From NCBI GenBank assembly GCA_936943315.1, contig CAKZJM010000069.1:1-10329 (forward strand): 10,329 bases of DNA, read 5' to 3'. The notes under the pieces are model-generated. The model made no database searches. It was not told where the DNA came from and saw only the letters and a program-made list of their open reading frames with translations. The position numbers and the translations under genes were made by a program. Positions within the stretch are counted from its first letter, which is position 1; every line of letters starts with the position of its first letter. Positions 1 through 6,487 of this stretch are shown here, in pieces. This DNA comes from an uncultured Methylophilus sp. (GTDB lineage Bacteria; Pseudomonadota; Gammaproteobacteria; Burkholderiales; Methylophilaceae).

Positions 1-1
1 C

Positions 2-316
2 ACCTTTGAATATGTGATGCTCGATGGCGTCAACGACACGCTGGAACATGCCAAGCAACTGATCAACATCGTGCGCGATGTCCCGTGTAAATTTAATCTG
101 ATTCCTTTTAACCCGTTCCCTAACAGCGGCTATGGCACCTCCAAGCCCATGCAGGTGCGTGCGTTTCGTGATATGTTAATGCAGGCTGGTTTTGTCGTGA
201 CTGTGCGTAAAACACGCGGTGATGACATTGATGCTGCCTGCGGCCAACTGGCTGGCAAAGTGCTAGATAAAACCAAACGTACAGAAAAAACCATTGCCAT
301 ACACCCGGAACAGTAA
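2..316 (+). CDS. rlmN: RlmN, dual-specificity 23S rRNA/tRNA adenine-C2 methyltransferase (3' end only)
   Basis: This is the C-terminal 104 residues of RlmN, the radical-SAM enzyme that methylates C2 of A2503 in 23S rRNA and of A37 in some tRNAs. The reading frame is open from base 2, so the start and the CxxxCxxC radical-SAM cluster lie upstream of the window. The fragment shows strongly conserved family stretches: FEYVMLDGVND, then NLIPFNPFP, then VTVRKTRGDDIDAACGQL. The Cys codon in that last motif (bases 239-241) corresponds to the C-terminal catalytic cysteine that is methylated during the reaction (C355 in E. coli), so this end of the enzyme looks intact. The following gene starts 3 bp after the stop, consistent with one transcript. 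Assignment is firm; only the amount missing upstream is unknown. Confidence 0.96.
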   Translation, partial: TFEYVMLDGVNDTLEHAKQLINIVRDVPCKFNLIPFNPFPNSGYGTSKPMQVRAFRDMLMQAGFVVTVRKTRGDDIDAACGQLAGKVLDKTKRTEKTIAIHPEQ

Positions 317-319
317 GCC

Positions 320-1117
320 ATGAAACCCACCCTACTGGCGCCATTCGCGGTCACGCTTAGCTTGGTCACAGGTTTGTGGCTCACGGGCTGTGCGCAAAAC
401 CCCTCTGCCAGCAACAACATCCCTTACGACCAGCAACCGATTGGCCGTGAAACGGGTGATGTGGAATCGGCGCGAGTGCACACCGAGCTGGGCGCCGAGT
501 ATTTTCGTCTCAAGCGTTATGAAGTGGCGCTCGAAGAGTTTAATACCGCGATTGAACGCAGCCCAAACTACGCCCTCGCCTACAACGGCCTCGGGTTGGT
601 GCATGCTGCGCTCGGTGACAAAGCTCGCGCTGAAGAGGCGTTCAAACGGTCAATTCAGTTGCAACCTGCAAACTCCGAGTCACATAATAACTATGGCCGT
701 TTTTTGTGTGACCAGGGTAAATTTGAGGCCTCGCAAAAAGAGTTTGCCCTGGCAGTAAAAAACCCACTCTATAAAACACCACAAGTAGCGCTGTATAACG
801 CCGGGGTCTGTGCCTTGCGGGCACAACAAAAAACGCAGGCGGAAAATTACTTTTTCCAGGCCTTGCAAGTGGATCCACTGGCACATGCCAGCGCTTACCA
901 GTTGGCTAACTTGCAATTTTCGCGTGGCGAGCCCGCCCTGGCATTGAATACCTTGCAAAATAGCGTGAACGTAGCCCCTACGCCAGAGTCATTATTTTTG
1001 GCAGTGCGTATTTGCCGAGCATTGCAAATGGCTGATGATGCCAGTTATTACAGCGTTCAATTGCATAAATTGTTTCCGAATGCTAACGAAACCAAACAAT
1101 TGCTGAAAATGGAGTAA
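320..1117 (+). CDS. pilW: PilW/PilF, type IV pilus biogenesis/stability TPR lipoprotein
   Basis: This 265-residue protein is a TPR lipoprotein of the PilW/PilF family, which in characterised members is the pilotin helping the PilQ secretin localise and multimerise in the outer membrane. The N-terminus is a lipoprotein signal: a hydrophobic stretch at residues 5-22 and lipobox L21-T-G-C24, with C24 the expected lipidated residue. Tandem TPR helices follow from about residue 50, with clear repeats near 51-84 (ending in NTAIERSPNYA) and 85-118 (ending in RSIQLQPANSE), and more degenerate ones to about 255. Family-like landmarks are NNYGRFLC (C130) and the C-terminal YSVQLHKLFP. A GGAA stretch at 307-310 is a reasonable ribosome binding site for ATG 320. 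Position between rlmN and rodZ matches the classical pilF/pilW locus. Its stop is directly followed by the rodZ start. No other pilus gene is in the window, so a pilus role rests on family and synteny. Confidence 0.9.
   Translation: MKPTLLAPFAVTLSLVTGLWLTGCAQNPSASNNIPYDQQPIGRETGDVESARVHTELGAEYFRLKRYEVALEEFNTAIERSPNYALAYNGLGLVHAALGDKARAEEAFKRSIQLQPANSESHNNYGRFLCDQGKFEASQKEFALAVKNPLYKTPQVALYNAGVCALRAQQKTQAENYFFQALQVDPLAHASAYQLANLQFSRGEPALALNTLQNSVNVAPTPESLFLAVRICRALQMADDASYYSVQLHKLFPNANETKQLLKME
1111..1114 (+). promoter_or_regulatory. Shine-Dalgarno of rodZ inside the pilW end
   Basis: GGAG sits within the last codons of pilW, and only the TAA stop separates it from ATG 1118. The 3-base spacing is short for a normal site, so initiation of rodZ probably depends on ribosomes terminating on pilW. 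This is the main initiation signal supporting the upstream start, and therefore the long N-terminal extension, of RodZ. Confidence 0.45.
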
Positions 1118-2317
1118 ATGCGAGTGACGTCAGAAGACAAAACCAACGTCAATCCTGCAGCGGCAGAGGCAGCAGAGAAACCTAAACGCGGGCGCGGGCG
1201 CCCACGCAAAACAGCTGAAGCTGAGCAAACGCCTGAACAAGCCATGCCCTTTGGCACTGCGGAAGAGGTATCAGTAGAGGCCATGAATGAGCACGATGGT
1301 GCGGCCAAGATTGAGGACACTCCCTCACCTGCCACCGAGGTTTCTACGCCTGCAGTCAGCTATGGCTCAGGTTGCGGCAATGTATTGAAAGCCGCCCGCG
1401 AAGCGCAAGGCCTCAGCATACATGAGGTATGCAGCCAGTTGAGGTTAGGCATTAAACAGATTCAGGCTATTGAACAGGATGACTTTGAAAAGTTGCCGCA
1501 ACCCAGCATTGTGCGCGGGTTTATCCGCAACTATGCGCGTTTGCTCAATATAGACGTGCAACCTATCCTCGAAGCCTACCAGCGCATTGTGCCCAATAAA
1601 GCGCCACTGCCGCTCAGTGTCCGCTCCAATGCCAGCCCGTCCGTGATCGATAAACCAGCCCGTGACTTCCGTCCACAACGACTGCTGACCTTCCTGATTT
1701 TCTTGATTCTGACCGGGATCGCAGCCTATTTCTATATCAATCACATCAAGCCGCACGCACTAAAAGATGCTTCGCTGGCGCTCGATGTAGAAGAAATCAG
1801 TGATACGACCGGGCAAGAGATTCCTATCCCGGCCCCTGAAGCCGTGCCACCAGCCAATGCACCTGTCGCCGCAGCGCCGGTGACAGAAAATGTCGATGCT
1901 ACCAATACAACGACCCCGCCCGTCGAAGCTGCTGTGCCGCAAACCGTGCCCAACTTGAGCACTGAGGCTTCTGCGCCTCCGGCTTCCAATATGGGTGCGG
2001 ACAATACCATCGTGAGCACACCGACGCCAGCCACCAACCAGGCCGCAGAAACGATGACACTCAAAGCGGCAGACCCGCAAAAAGCCAACCTGGTATTTAA
2101 AGTGACTGAAGACTCCTGGGTGCGTATCGAGGACTTGCAAGGCAAGAAGGTGTTCAGTGAAGTCATGCCAGCAGGTTCTGAGCGTCAGGTGAGTACCGAA
2201 AAACCGGTCAATATTACCGTGGGCCATGCAGCGGGCACCCAGCTGACCATTGATAACCAGCCTTATGATTTAACACAGGCAACCCGCGGCCGTGTGGCAC
2301 GCATTCAATTGAAATAA
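1118..2317 (+). CDS. rodZ: RodZ, MreB-associated cell-shape protein with long N-terminal extension
   Basis: RodZ is a bitopic inner-membrane protein that links the MreB cytoskeleton to the elongation machinery. Domains in this 399-residue protein are: residues 1-85, an acidic/Ala-rich extension with a basic patch at 21-31 (core GRGRP) resembling an AT-hook; 86-155, the Cro/XRE-like helix-turn-helix domain that binds MreB, including the family hallmark RGFIRNYARLL (133-143); 188-208, one membrane helix preceded by basic residues; 215-320, a Pro/Ala/Thr-rich periplasmic linker; and 323-399, the C-terminal periplasmic beta domain (DUF4115-like, SWVRIEDLQG). E. coli RodZ starts its HTH about 15 residues in, so roughly 70 residues here are extra. 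In-frame ATGs at 1244 and 1283 are alternative starts, but ATG 1118 abuts the pilW stop with GGAG upstream. The next gene begins 2 bp after the stop. RodZ identity is firm; the start is less certain. Confidence 0.92.
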   Translation: MRVTSEDKTNVNPAAAEAAEKPKRGRGRPRKTAEAEQTPEQAMPFGTAEEVSVEAMNEHDGAAKIEDTPSPATEVSTPAVSYGSGCGNVLKAAREAQGLSIHEVCSQLRLGIKQIQAIEQDDFEKLPQPSIVRGFIRNYARLLNIDVQPILEAYQRIVPNKAPLPLSVRSNASPSVIDKPARDFRPQRLLTFLIFLILTGIAAYFYINHIKPHALKDASLALDVEEISDTTGQEIPIPAPEAVPPANAPVAAAPVTENVDATNTTTPPVEAAVPQTVPNLSTEASAPPASNMGADNTIVSTPTPATNQAAETMTLKAADPQKANLVFKVTEDSWVRIEDLQGKKVFSEVMPAGSERQVSTEKPVNITVGHAAGTQLTIDNQPYDLTQATRGRVARIQLK

Positions 2318-2319
2318 TC

Positions 2320-3600
2320 ATGTTATCGCGCAGACAGACTCTTCAAGTAATGGTCGGCCACGTGGCCGTCGGTGGCGGCCTGCATGGCACCACGGTTTCC
2401 CCCGTCGTTGTGCAAAGCATGACCAATACCGATACCGCCGATGCGCAAGCCACCATCTCACAAGTCTATGAACTGTGGCAGGCAGGCTCTGAAGTCGTAC
2501 GCATTACGGTGAATAGCCCCGAGGCCGCCGCACAAGTCGCCACTATCCGTAAAGGGCTGGATGCACTGGGCTGCAATGTGCCCCTGGTCGGTGACTTTCA
2601 CTACAATGGCCACAAATTGTTGCAAGCCTATCCCGATTGCGCCCAGGCACTGGCCAAATACCGCATTAATCCTGGCAATGTCGGCAAAGGCAGCAAGCGC
2701 GATGAGCAGTTTGCCGCCATGATTGAAACCGCCATCCAATATCAAAAAGCCGTGCGCATAGGCGTGAACTGGGGCAGCCTCGACCAGGCCAAAATGGCCC
2801 AGATGATGGATGACAACGGCAAGTCAGCCAACCCGCTTTCAGCCGATGCGCTGATGCGTGAAGCCTTGATCCAGTCTGCGCTGGAAAGTGCCCAGCAAGC
2901 GGTCGATCTGGGTTTAAACCCTAATCAGATCATTATTTCTTGCAAAGTGAGCAATGTACAAGACCTGGTGTTGGTTTATCAGGAATTAGGTAACCGTTGC
3001 GATTACCCCTTGCATTTGGGATTGACTGAGGCAGGCATGGGTTCCAAAGGCGTGGTGGCCTCCACTGCGGCGCTGGCTATCTTGTTGCAACAAGGCATAG
3101 GCGACACCATCCGAGTCTCCCTGACCCCTGAGCCGGGTGAATCCCGCACTAAAGAAGTCGTGGTGGCGCAGGAAATCCTGCAAACCATGGGCATACGTTC
3201 ATTCACACCGCTGGTGACTGCCTGCCCTGGCTGTGGCCGCACCACCAGTACGTATTTCCAGGAACTGGCCTTGCAAATCCAGACCTGGTTGCGTAACCAG
3301 ATGCCAGTATGGCGCGCCCAGTATCCTGGCGTGGAAACGCTCAACGTGGCCGTCATGGGCTGTGTGGTCAATGGCCCTGGTGAATCCAAACTGGCCAATA
3401 TTGGCATCAGCTTACCCGGTACGGGTGAAGTACCGGTGGCGCCAGTGTTTGTCGATGGCGAAAAAACTGTCACGCTCAAAGGTGACCATATTGCCGAAGA
3501 ATTTCAACAGATTGTGGACGAATATGTCCGCACACATTATGCCGAAGGTGGCAAATTACGCAGTGCCAAAGCAGGCGTGATCCCGATTGTCGCCGTATAA
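2320..3600 (+). CDS. ispG: IspG (GcpE), 4-hydroxy-3-methylbut-2-enyl diphosphate synthase
   Basis: IspG performs the penultimate step of the MEP isoprenoid pathway, reductively converting ME-cPP to HMBPP with a [4Fe-4S] cluster in the cytoplasm. The 426-residue protein has the N-terminal TIM-barrel hallmarks VQSMTNTDTAD (31-41), GDFHYNGHKLL (91-101) and INPGNVGKGSKRD (116-128). The C-terminal cluster domain carries C302-P-G-C305 and C348-VVNGPGE355, giving the three cluster cysteines and the catalytic glutamate. The length exceeds the E. coli enzyme (372), with extra sequence around 150-190, as is usual for the longer proteobacterial forms. The start at 2320 is preferred because the RRQTLQVMVG segment matches the family N-terminus. 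No Shine-Dalgarno is visible before it, so translation is probably coupled to rodZ, whose stop is 2 bp upstream. Assignment is firm and all key residues are present. Confidence 0.97.
   Translation: MLSRRQTLQVMVGHVAVGGGLHGTTVSPVVVQSMTNTDTADAQATISQVYELWQAGSEVVRITVNSPEAAAQVATIRKGLDALGCNVPLVGDFHYNGHKLLQAYPDCAQALAKYRINPGNVGKGSKRDEQFAAMIETAIQYQKAVRIGVNWGSLDQAKMAQMMDDNGKSANPLSADALMREALIQSALESAQQAVDLGLNPNQIIISCKVSNVQDLVLVYQELGNRCDYPLHLGLTEAGMGSKGVVASTAALAILLQQGIGDTIRVSLTPEPGESRTKEVVVAQEILQTMGIRSFTPLVTACPGCGRTTSTYFQELALQIQTWLRNQMPVWRAQYPGVETLNVAVMGCVVNGPGESKLANIGISLPGTGEVPVAPVFVDGEKTVTLKGDHIAEEFQQIVDEYVRTHYAEGGKLRSAKAGVIPIVAV
3416..3436 (+). other. Perfect 7-bp hairpin inside ispG
   Basis: CCGGTAC (3416-3422) and its exact reverse complement GTACCGG (3430-3436) flank a 7-base loop, about 165 bases before the ispG stop. 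There is no T-run after it, so it is not a Rho-independent terminator. It may simply reflect the codons for the LPGTGEVP segment. No function can be assigned from this sequence alone. Confidence 0.3.
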
Positions 3601-3621
3601 GAATGATTTAGGCTGTAAGCA

Positions 3622-4881
3622 ATGACGCAAAAATTCCAATCCATTAAAGGCTTCTACGACATTTTGCCCGAAGCCACGCCCCTGTGGTTCAAGCTAGAGG
3701 ATACTGCGCGGAGGATTCTGGGCCAGTATGGCTACAACAATATGCGCATGCCTTTGGTTGAGCCCACAGAACTGTTTGTGCGTAGCGTCGGTGAACATAC
3801 CGATATCGTCGAAAAAGAAATGTATGCCTGGGAAGACAAACTCAACGGCGACAAGCTGACGCTGCGCCCGGAAGGCACCGCAGGCTGCGTGCGAGCCGTA
3901 GTAGAGCACAACCTGACTTACAATGGCCCACAGCGCCTGTGGTATATGGGGCCCATGTTCCGCCATGAAAACGTACAAAAAGGCCGTCAGCGCCAGTTTC
4001 ACCAAATCGGCGTGGAAGCGTTTGGCTTTGATGGGCCGGATGTCGATGCCGAGCAAATCGTCTTGCTGGCCCGCTTATGGCAAGCCCTGGGCATCGCCGA
4101 GGTAGAGTTACAGTTAAACAGCATAGGCGACGCCGATGAGCGTGCGCAATACCGCCAGACATTGATCACCTATTTTGAGCAACACGCAGAGTTGCTGGAT
4201 GAAGATGCCAAGCGCCGCTTACATAGCAACCCGTTACGCATCCTCGATACCAAGAATCCACGCATGCAGGCCATGTGCGAAGCCGCGCCCAAACTGATGG
4301 ATTGCCTGGGTGAAGCGTCTAAACAGCACTTTGCCCGCTTATGCACCCTGCTCGACCAGGCTGGCATTGCTTATGTGATCAATCATAGACTGGTACGCGG
4401 CCTGGATTATTACAACCGAACCGTGTTTGAATGGGTCACCACCAAACTGGGCGCCCAGGGCACGATTGCAGGTGGCGGCCGCTATGACACGCTGGTTGAG
4501 CGCATTGGTGGCAGTGCCACGCCCGCTTGTGGTTTTGGCATCGGCCTGGAACGCGTGTTCCTGCTGATGCAGGAATATGGCGTCACCGCGAGCAACCAGC
4601 CCGACCTTTACCTGGTGAACGTGGGTGAGCTGGCAGAACAAAAAGCCTTTACCGTTGCCGAAAGCCTCCGTAGCATGGGTCTGAATGTGGTGTTACATGC
4701 CGGTGGTGGCAGTTTTAAATCACAAATGAAAAAAGCGGACCGCAGCGGTGCCCGATTCGCCGCGATTCTCGGCGATGACGAAGCTGCCGCTGAAGAACTC
4801 AGCCTCAAACCCATGCTGGGCCAAGGTGAACAAGCCCGTGTTAAACTTGATCAGGTATTAAGCATCGTTCATTCCAGCTAA
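3622..4881 (+). CDS. hisS: HisRS, histidyl-tRNA synthetase
   Basis: HisRS is the class II synthetase that charges tRNA-His with histidine in the cytoplasm. The 419-residue length is typical of the bacterial dimeric enzyme. Visible landmarks are the N-terminal GFYDILP (10-16); motif 1 around 41-66 with the EPTELF and VGEHTDIV segments; motif 2 around 80-135, including LRPEGTA (81-87) and MFRHENVQKGRQRQFHQ (112-128); the histidine-specific motifs LVRGLDYYN (257-265) and GGGRYD (284-289); and motif 3 FGIGLERVFLL (305-315). The C-terminal anticodon-binding domain runs from about 328 (DLYLVNVG). It starts 21 bp after ispG in the usual ispG-hisS order. The preceding gap shows only a weak AGG (3610-3612) as ribosome binding site. 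Nothing is missing from the catalytic core. Confidence 0.97.
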   Translation: MTQKFQSIKGFYDILPEATPLWFKLEDTARRILGQYGYNNMRMPLVEPTELFVRSVGEHTDIVEKEMYAWEDKLNGDKLTLRPEGTAGCVRAVVEHNLTYNGPQRLWYMGPMFRHENVQKGRQRQFHQIGVEAFGFDGPDVDAEQIVLLARLWQALGIAEVELQLNSIGDADERAQYRQTLITYFEQHAELLDEDAKRRLHSNPLRILDTKNPRMQAMCEAAPKLMDCLGEASKQHFARLCTLLDQAGIAYVINHRLVRGLDYYNRTVFEWVTTKLGAQGTIAGGGRYDTLVERIGGSATPACGFGIGLERVFLLMQEYGVTASNQPDLYLVNVGELAEQKAFTVAESLRSMGLNVVLHAGGGSFKSQMKKADRSGARFAAILGDDEAAAEELSLKPMLGQGEQARVKLDQVLSIVHSS

Positions 4882-4895
4882 TTGTTGTCCGTCAC

Positions 4896-4900
4896 AGGAG
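4896..4900 (+). promoter_or_regulatory. Shine-Dalgarno that fixes the SIMPL gene start
   Basis: AGGAG lies 5 bases before ATG 4906, an ideal ribosome binding site. It decides against the upstream in-frame TTG codons at 4882 and 4885, which abut the hisS stop and have no comparable signal. Confidence 0.75.
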
Positions 4901-4905
4901 CCCAG

Positions 4906-5661
4906 ATGTCAGAGCAAAAACATTTTTTTAATGCCATGACGGCCCTGGGCCTGTTACTGGCAGTGGGCATGGCGTCCGCAGCCTTTATTCTCGGCGTGCA
5001 GGCCAAGCACGCTGTCTCCAGCCAGCAATCGATTACCGTCAAAGGCCTGGCTGAAAAACCGGTGAAAGCTGACCGCGCGCAATGGACCATCAACATCGGT
5101 GTGGTCGCACCCACCCAGGCTGAAACCTTACGCGCCATAGACCGCGAACGGGCTGTGCTGGCCAATTTTCTTGACCAGCAAGGCCTGGACTCCAGCATGC
5201 GTACCATTGACGTGCAAACCTTAGGCCCACATTACGAAGAAGAATATATCCATGACAGTCCCCGCCAGGTCCAACGCGGCTTTGAGGGCTACCAGAGTGT
5301 GCATATCAGCACCAAAGACCTGACAAAAATTGCCGCCGCCAACCAGGCCATTTTAACCTTGCGCGCCGACAATCACCCGGTGACTTCGCAACCACCTGAA
5401 TTCCTGGTCAGCAATCTCGAAAATGTAAAAATGTCGCTGATTGCAGACGCTACCAAAAATGCGCGTACCCGTGCCACCGAGTTCGTGAAACAGGATGGCG
5501 TTAAAGTGGGCGTGATGAAATCTGCCAGCCAGGGCGCATTTTATATCTTGCCTGCCACGGGTGGCGAAGATAGCGATAATAGCTATGGCGGCATTTACGA
5601 CAAATCCACTGTCGATAAAATTGCCCGTGTCGTAGTCACCGTGGTGTACAGCATAGAATGA
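4906..5661 (+). CDS. SIMPL-domain (DUF541) membrane-anchored periplasmic protein
   Basis: This 251-residue protein carries the SIMPL/DUF541 fold, a domain of mostly periplasmic or surface proteins whose biochemical role is unsettled (members include E. coli YggE, linked to oxidative stress, and BP26 of Brucella). Residues 1-9 are polar, 10-31 form one uncleaved-looking hydrophobic helix, and the domain follows. Typical features are ITVKGLAEKPVKADRAQW (43-60), close to the family's opening strand with its G-x-A-E, the QG/YQSV-type middle strand (RGFEGYQSVHIST), the NARTRATEF helix, and the closing IARVVVTVVYSIE. It has one transmembrane anchor and otherwise a soluble periplasmic domain. ATG 4906 is chosen for its AGGAG. 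The stop overlaps the next gene's start by 4 bp (ATGA), so it is probably translated together with the ABC ATPase. I do not recognise a specific gene name. It is not part of the classical hisS-yfgM interval. Confidence 0.85.
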   Translation: MSEQKHFFNAMTALGLLLAVGMASAAFILGVQAKHAVSSQQSITVKGLAEKPVKADRAQWTINIGVVAPTQAETLRAIDRERAVLANFLDQQGLDSSMRTIDVQTLGPHYEEEYIHDSPRQVQRGFEGYQSVHISTKDLTKIAAANQAILTLRADNHPVTSQPPEFLVSNLENVKMSLIADATKNARTRATEFVKQDGVKVGVMKSASQGAFYILPATGGEDSDNSYGGIYDKSTVDKIARVVVTVVYSIE

Positions 5662-6482
5662 CTGATATCCTGCGTATCCAAGGCCTGAACATCACGCCAG
5701 CACACGCGCCCGAGCGGCGCTTGGTGAAAGACGTCTCCCTCACACTGGCACGCGGCAAAACAACGTGTATTGTGGGCGAATCCGGGAGCGGAAAAAGCCT
5801 GACTGCCCTCAGCATCATGAAACTGTTGTCTGCACAACTGCGCATGCAAGGGCAAATTTTCTTTGAAGGACAAGAGATCAGCCACCATCAGGAAAAAGCC
5901 ATGCAGGGCTTGCGTGGCCGCAAGATGGGCATGATTTTCCAGGAACCCATGACCTCACTCAATCCGGTGCTGACCATAGGTTTTCAAATCGGCGAGCCAT
6001 TGCAAGCGCATCTGGGCTTGAAGGGTCAGGCGCTCAAACAAAAGGTGGCCGCCCTGTTAGAACAAGTCGGCATAGATCCGGCGCGTGCCAATAGTTACCC
6101 TGACGAGCTTTCGGGCGGCCAGCGCCAGCGGGTGATGATAGCCATGAGCATCGCTTGCGAACCCGCCTTGCTGATTGCCGATGAACCCACGACAGCGCTG
6201 GATGTGACGGTACAAGCGCAGGTGCTACGCCTGCTTGATGATTTAAAAAACCGGCTGCATATGGCCATGCTGTTTATCACACATGATTTTGGTGTGGTGG
6301 CGGATATTGCCGATGAGGTCATCGTCATGTTCAGGGGCGAAATTGTCGAGTCTGGCAGCGTCGCGCAAGTGCTGCAATCACCACAGCACCCCTATACCCG
6401 AGCCCTGCTGGCCTGTGTGCCGGATGCAGAAGGCAAAAAAATACTGCAACCCATGACTTACGACTGGCTGGCCACGGCCTGA
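5658..6482 (+). CDS. ABC transporter ATPase, DppD/OppD/NikD-like
   Basis: This 274-residue cytoplasmic nucleotide-binding subunit belongs to the peptide/nickel (Dpp/Opp/Nik) importer family. It has the full set of motifs: Walker A GESGSGKS (40-47); Q-loop FQEPMTSLNP (94-103), whose wording is characteristic of the D-type subunit; signature LSGGQRQR (151-158); Walker B LLIADEPTTALDV (171-183); and switch histidine in THD (H209). The C-terminal HPYTRALL segment (244-251) begins the oligopeptide/dipeptide C-terminal region, but the protein stops about 23 residues later. It therefore lacks the Cys-containing tail seen in DppD/OppD subunits of about 320-330 residues and is closer in size to NikD. 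It overlaps the SIMPL gene by 4 bp and precedes a partner ATPase. No permease or binding protein lies in the window, so the substrate cannot be named. Codon use looks like that of its neighbours. Confidence 0.88.
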   Translation: MTDILRIQGLNITPAHAPERRLVKDVSLTLARGKTTCIVGESGSGKSLTALSIMKLLSAQLRMQGQIFFEGQEISHHQEKAMQGLRGRKMGMIFQEPMTSLNPVLTIGFQIGEPLQAHLGLKGQALKQKVAALLEQVGIDPARANSYPDELSGGQRQRVMIAMSIACEPALLIADEPTTALDVTVQAQVLRLLDDLKNRLHMAMLFITHDFGVVADIADEVIVMFRGEIVESGSVAQVLQSPQHPYTRALLACVPDAEGKKILQPMTYDWLATA

Positions 6483-6485
6483 GGT
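6481..6485 (+). promoter_or_regulatory. Shine-Dalgarno of the second ABC ATPase
   Basis: GAGGT overlaps the stop codon of the upstream ATPase. It is 2 bases from ATG 6488 and 5 bases from ATG 6491, so the second of the two adjacent ATG codons has the better spacing. The difference is a single N-terminal methionine. Confidence 0.5.
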
Positions 6486-6487
6486 GC

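Noticed and set aside
1188..1207. GC-rich self-complementary stretch early in rodZ (GGGCG/CGCCC around a 4-base loop) that might sequester the message.
   Set aside because: It is explained by the codons for the GRGRP patch and is about 75 bases downstream of the start, too far to mask the ribosome site.
1741..2227. Long minus-strand open frames opposite the rodZ linker region.
   Set aside because: They mirror the Ala/Pro/Thr-rich low-complexity linker, have no ribosome site or recognisable domain, and lie wholly opposite a confident gene.
3003..3479. A 158-residue minus-strand open frame opposite ispG.
   Set aside because: It overlaps the conserved cluster-binding half of ispG and has no family resemblance or initiation signal.
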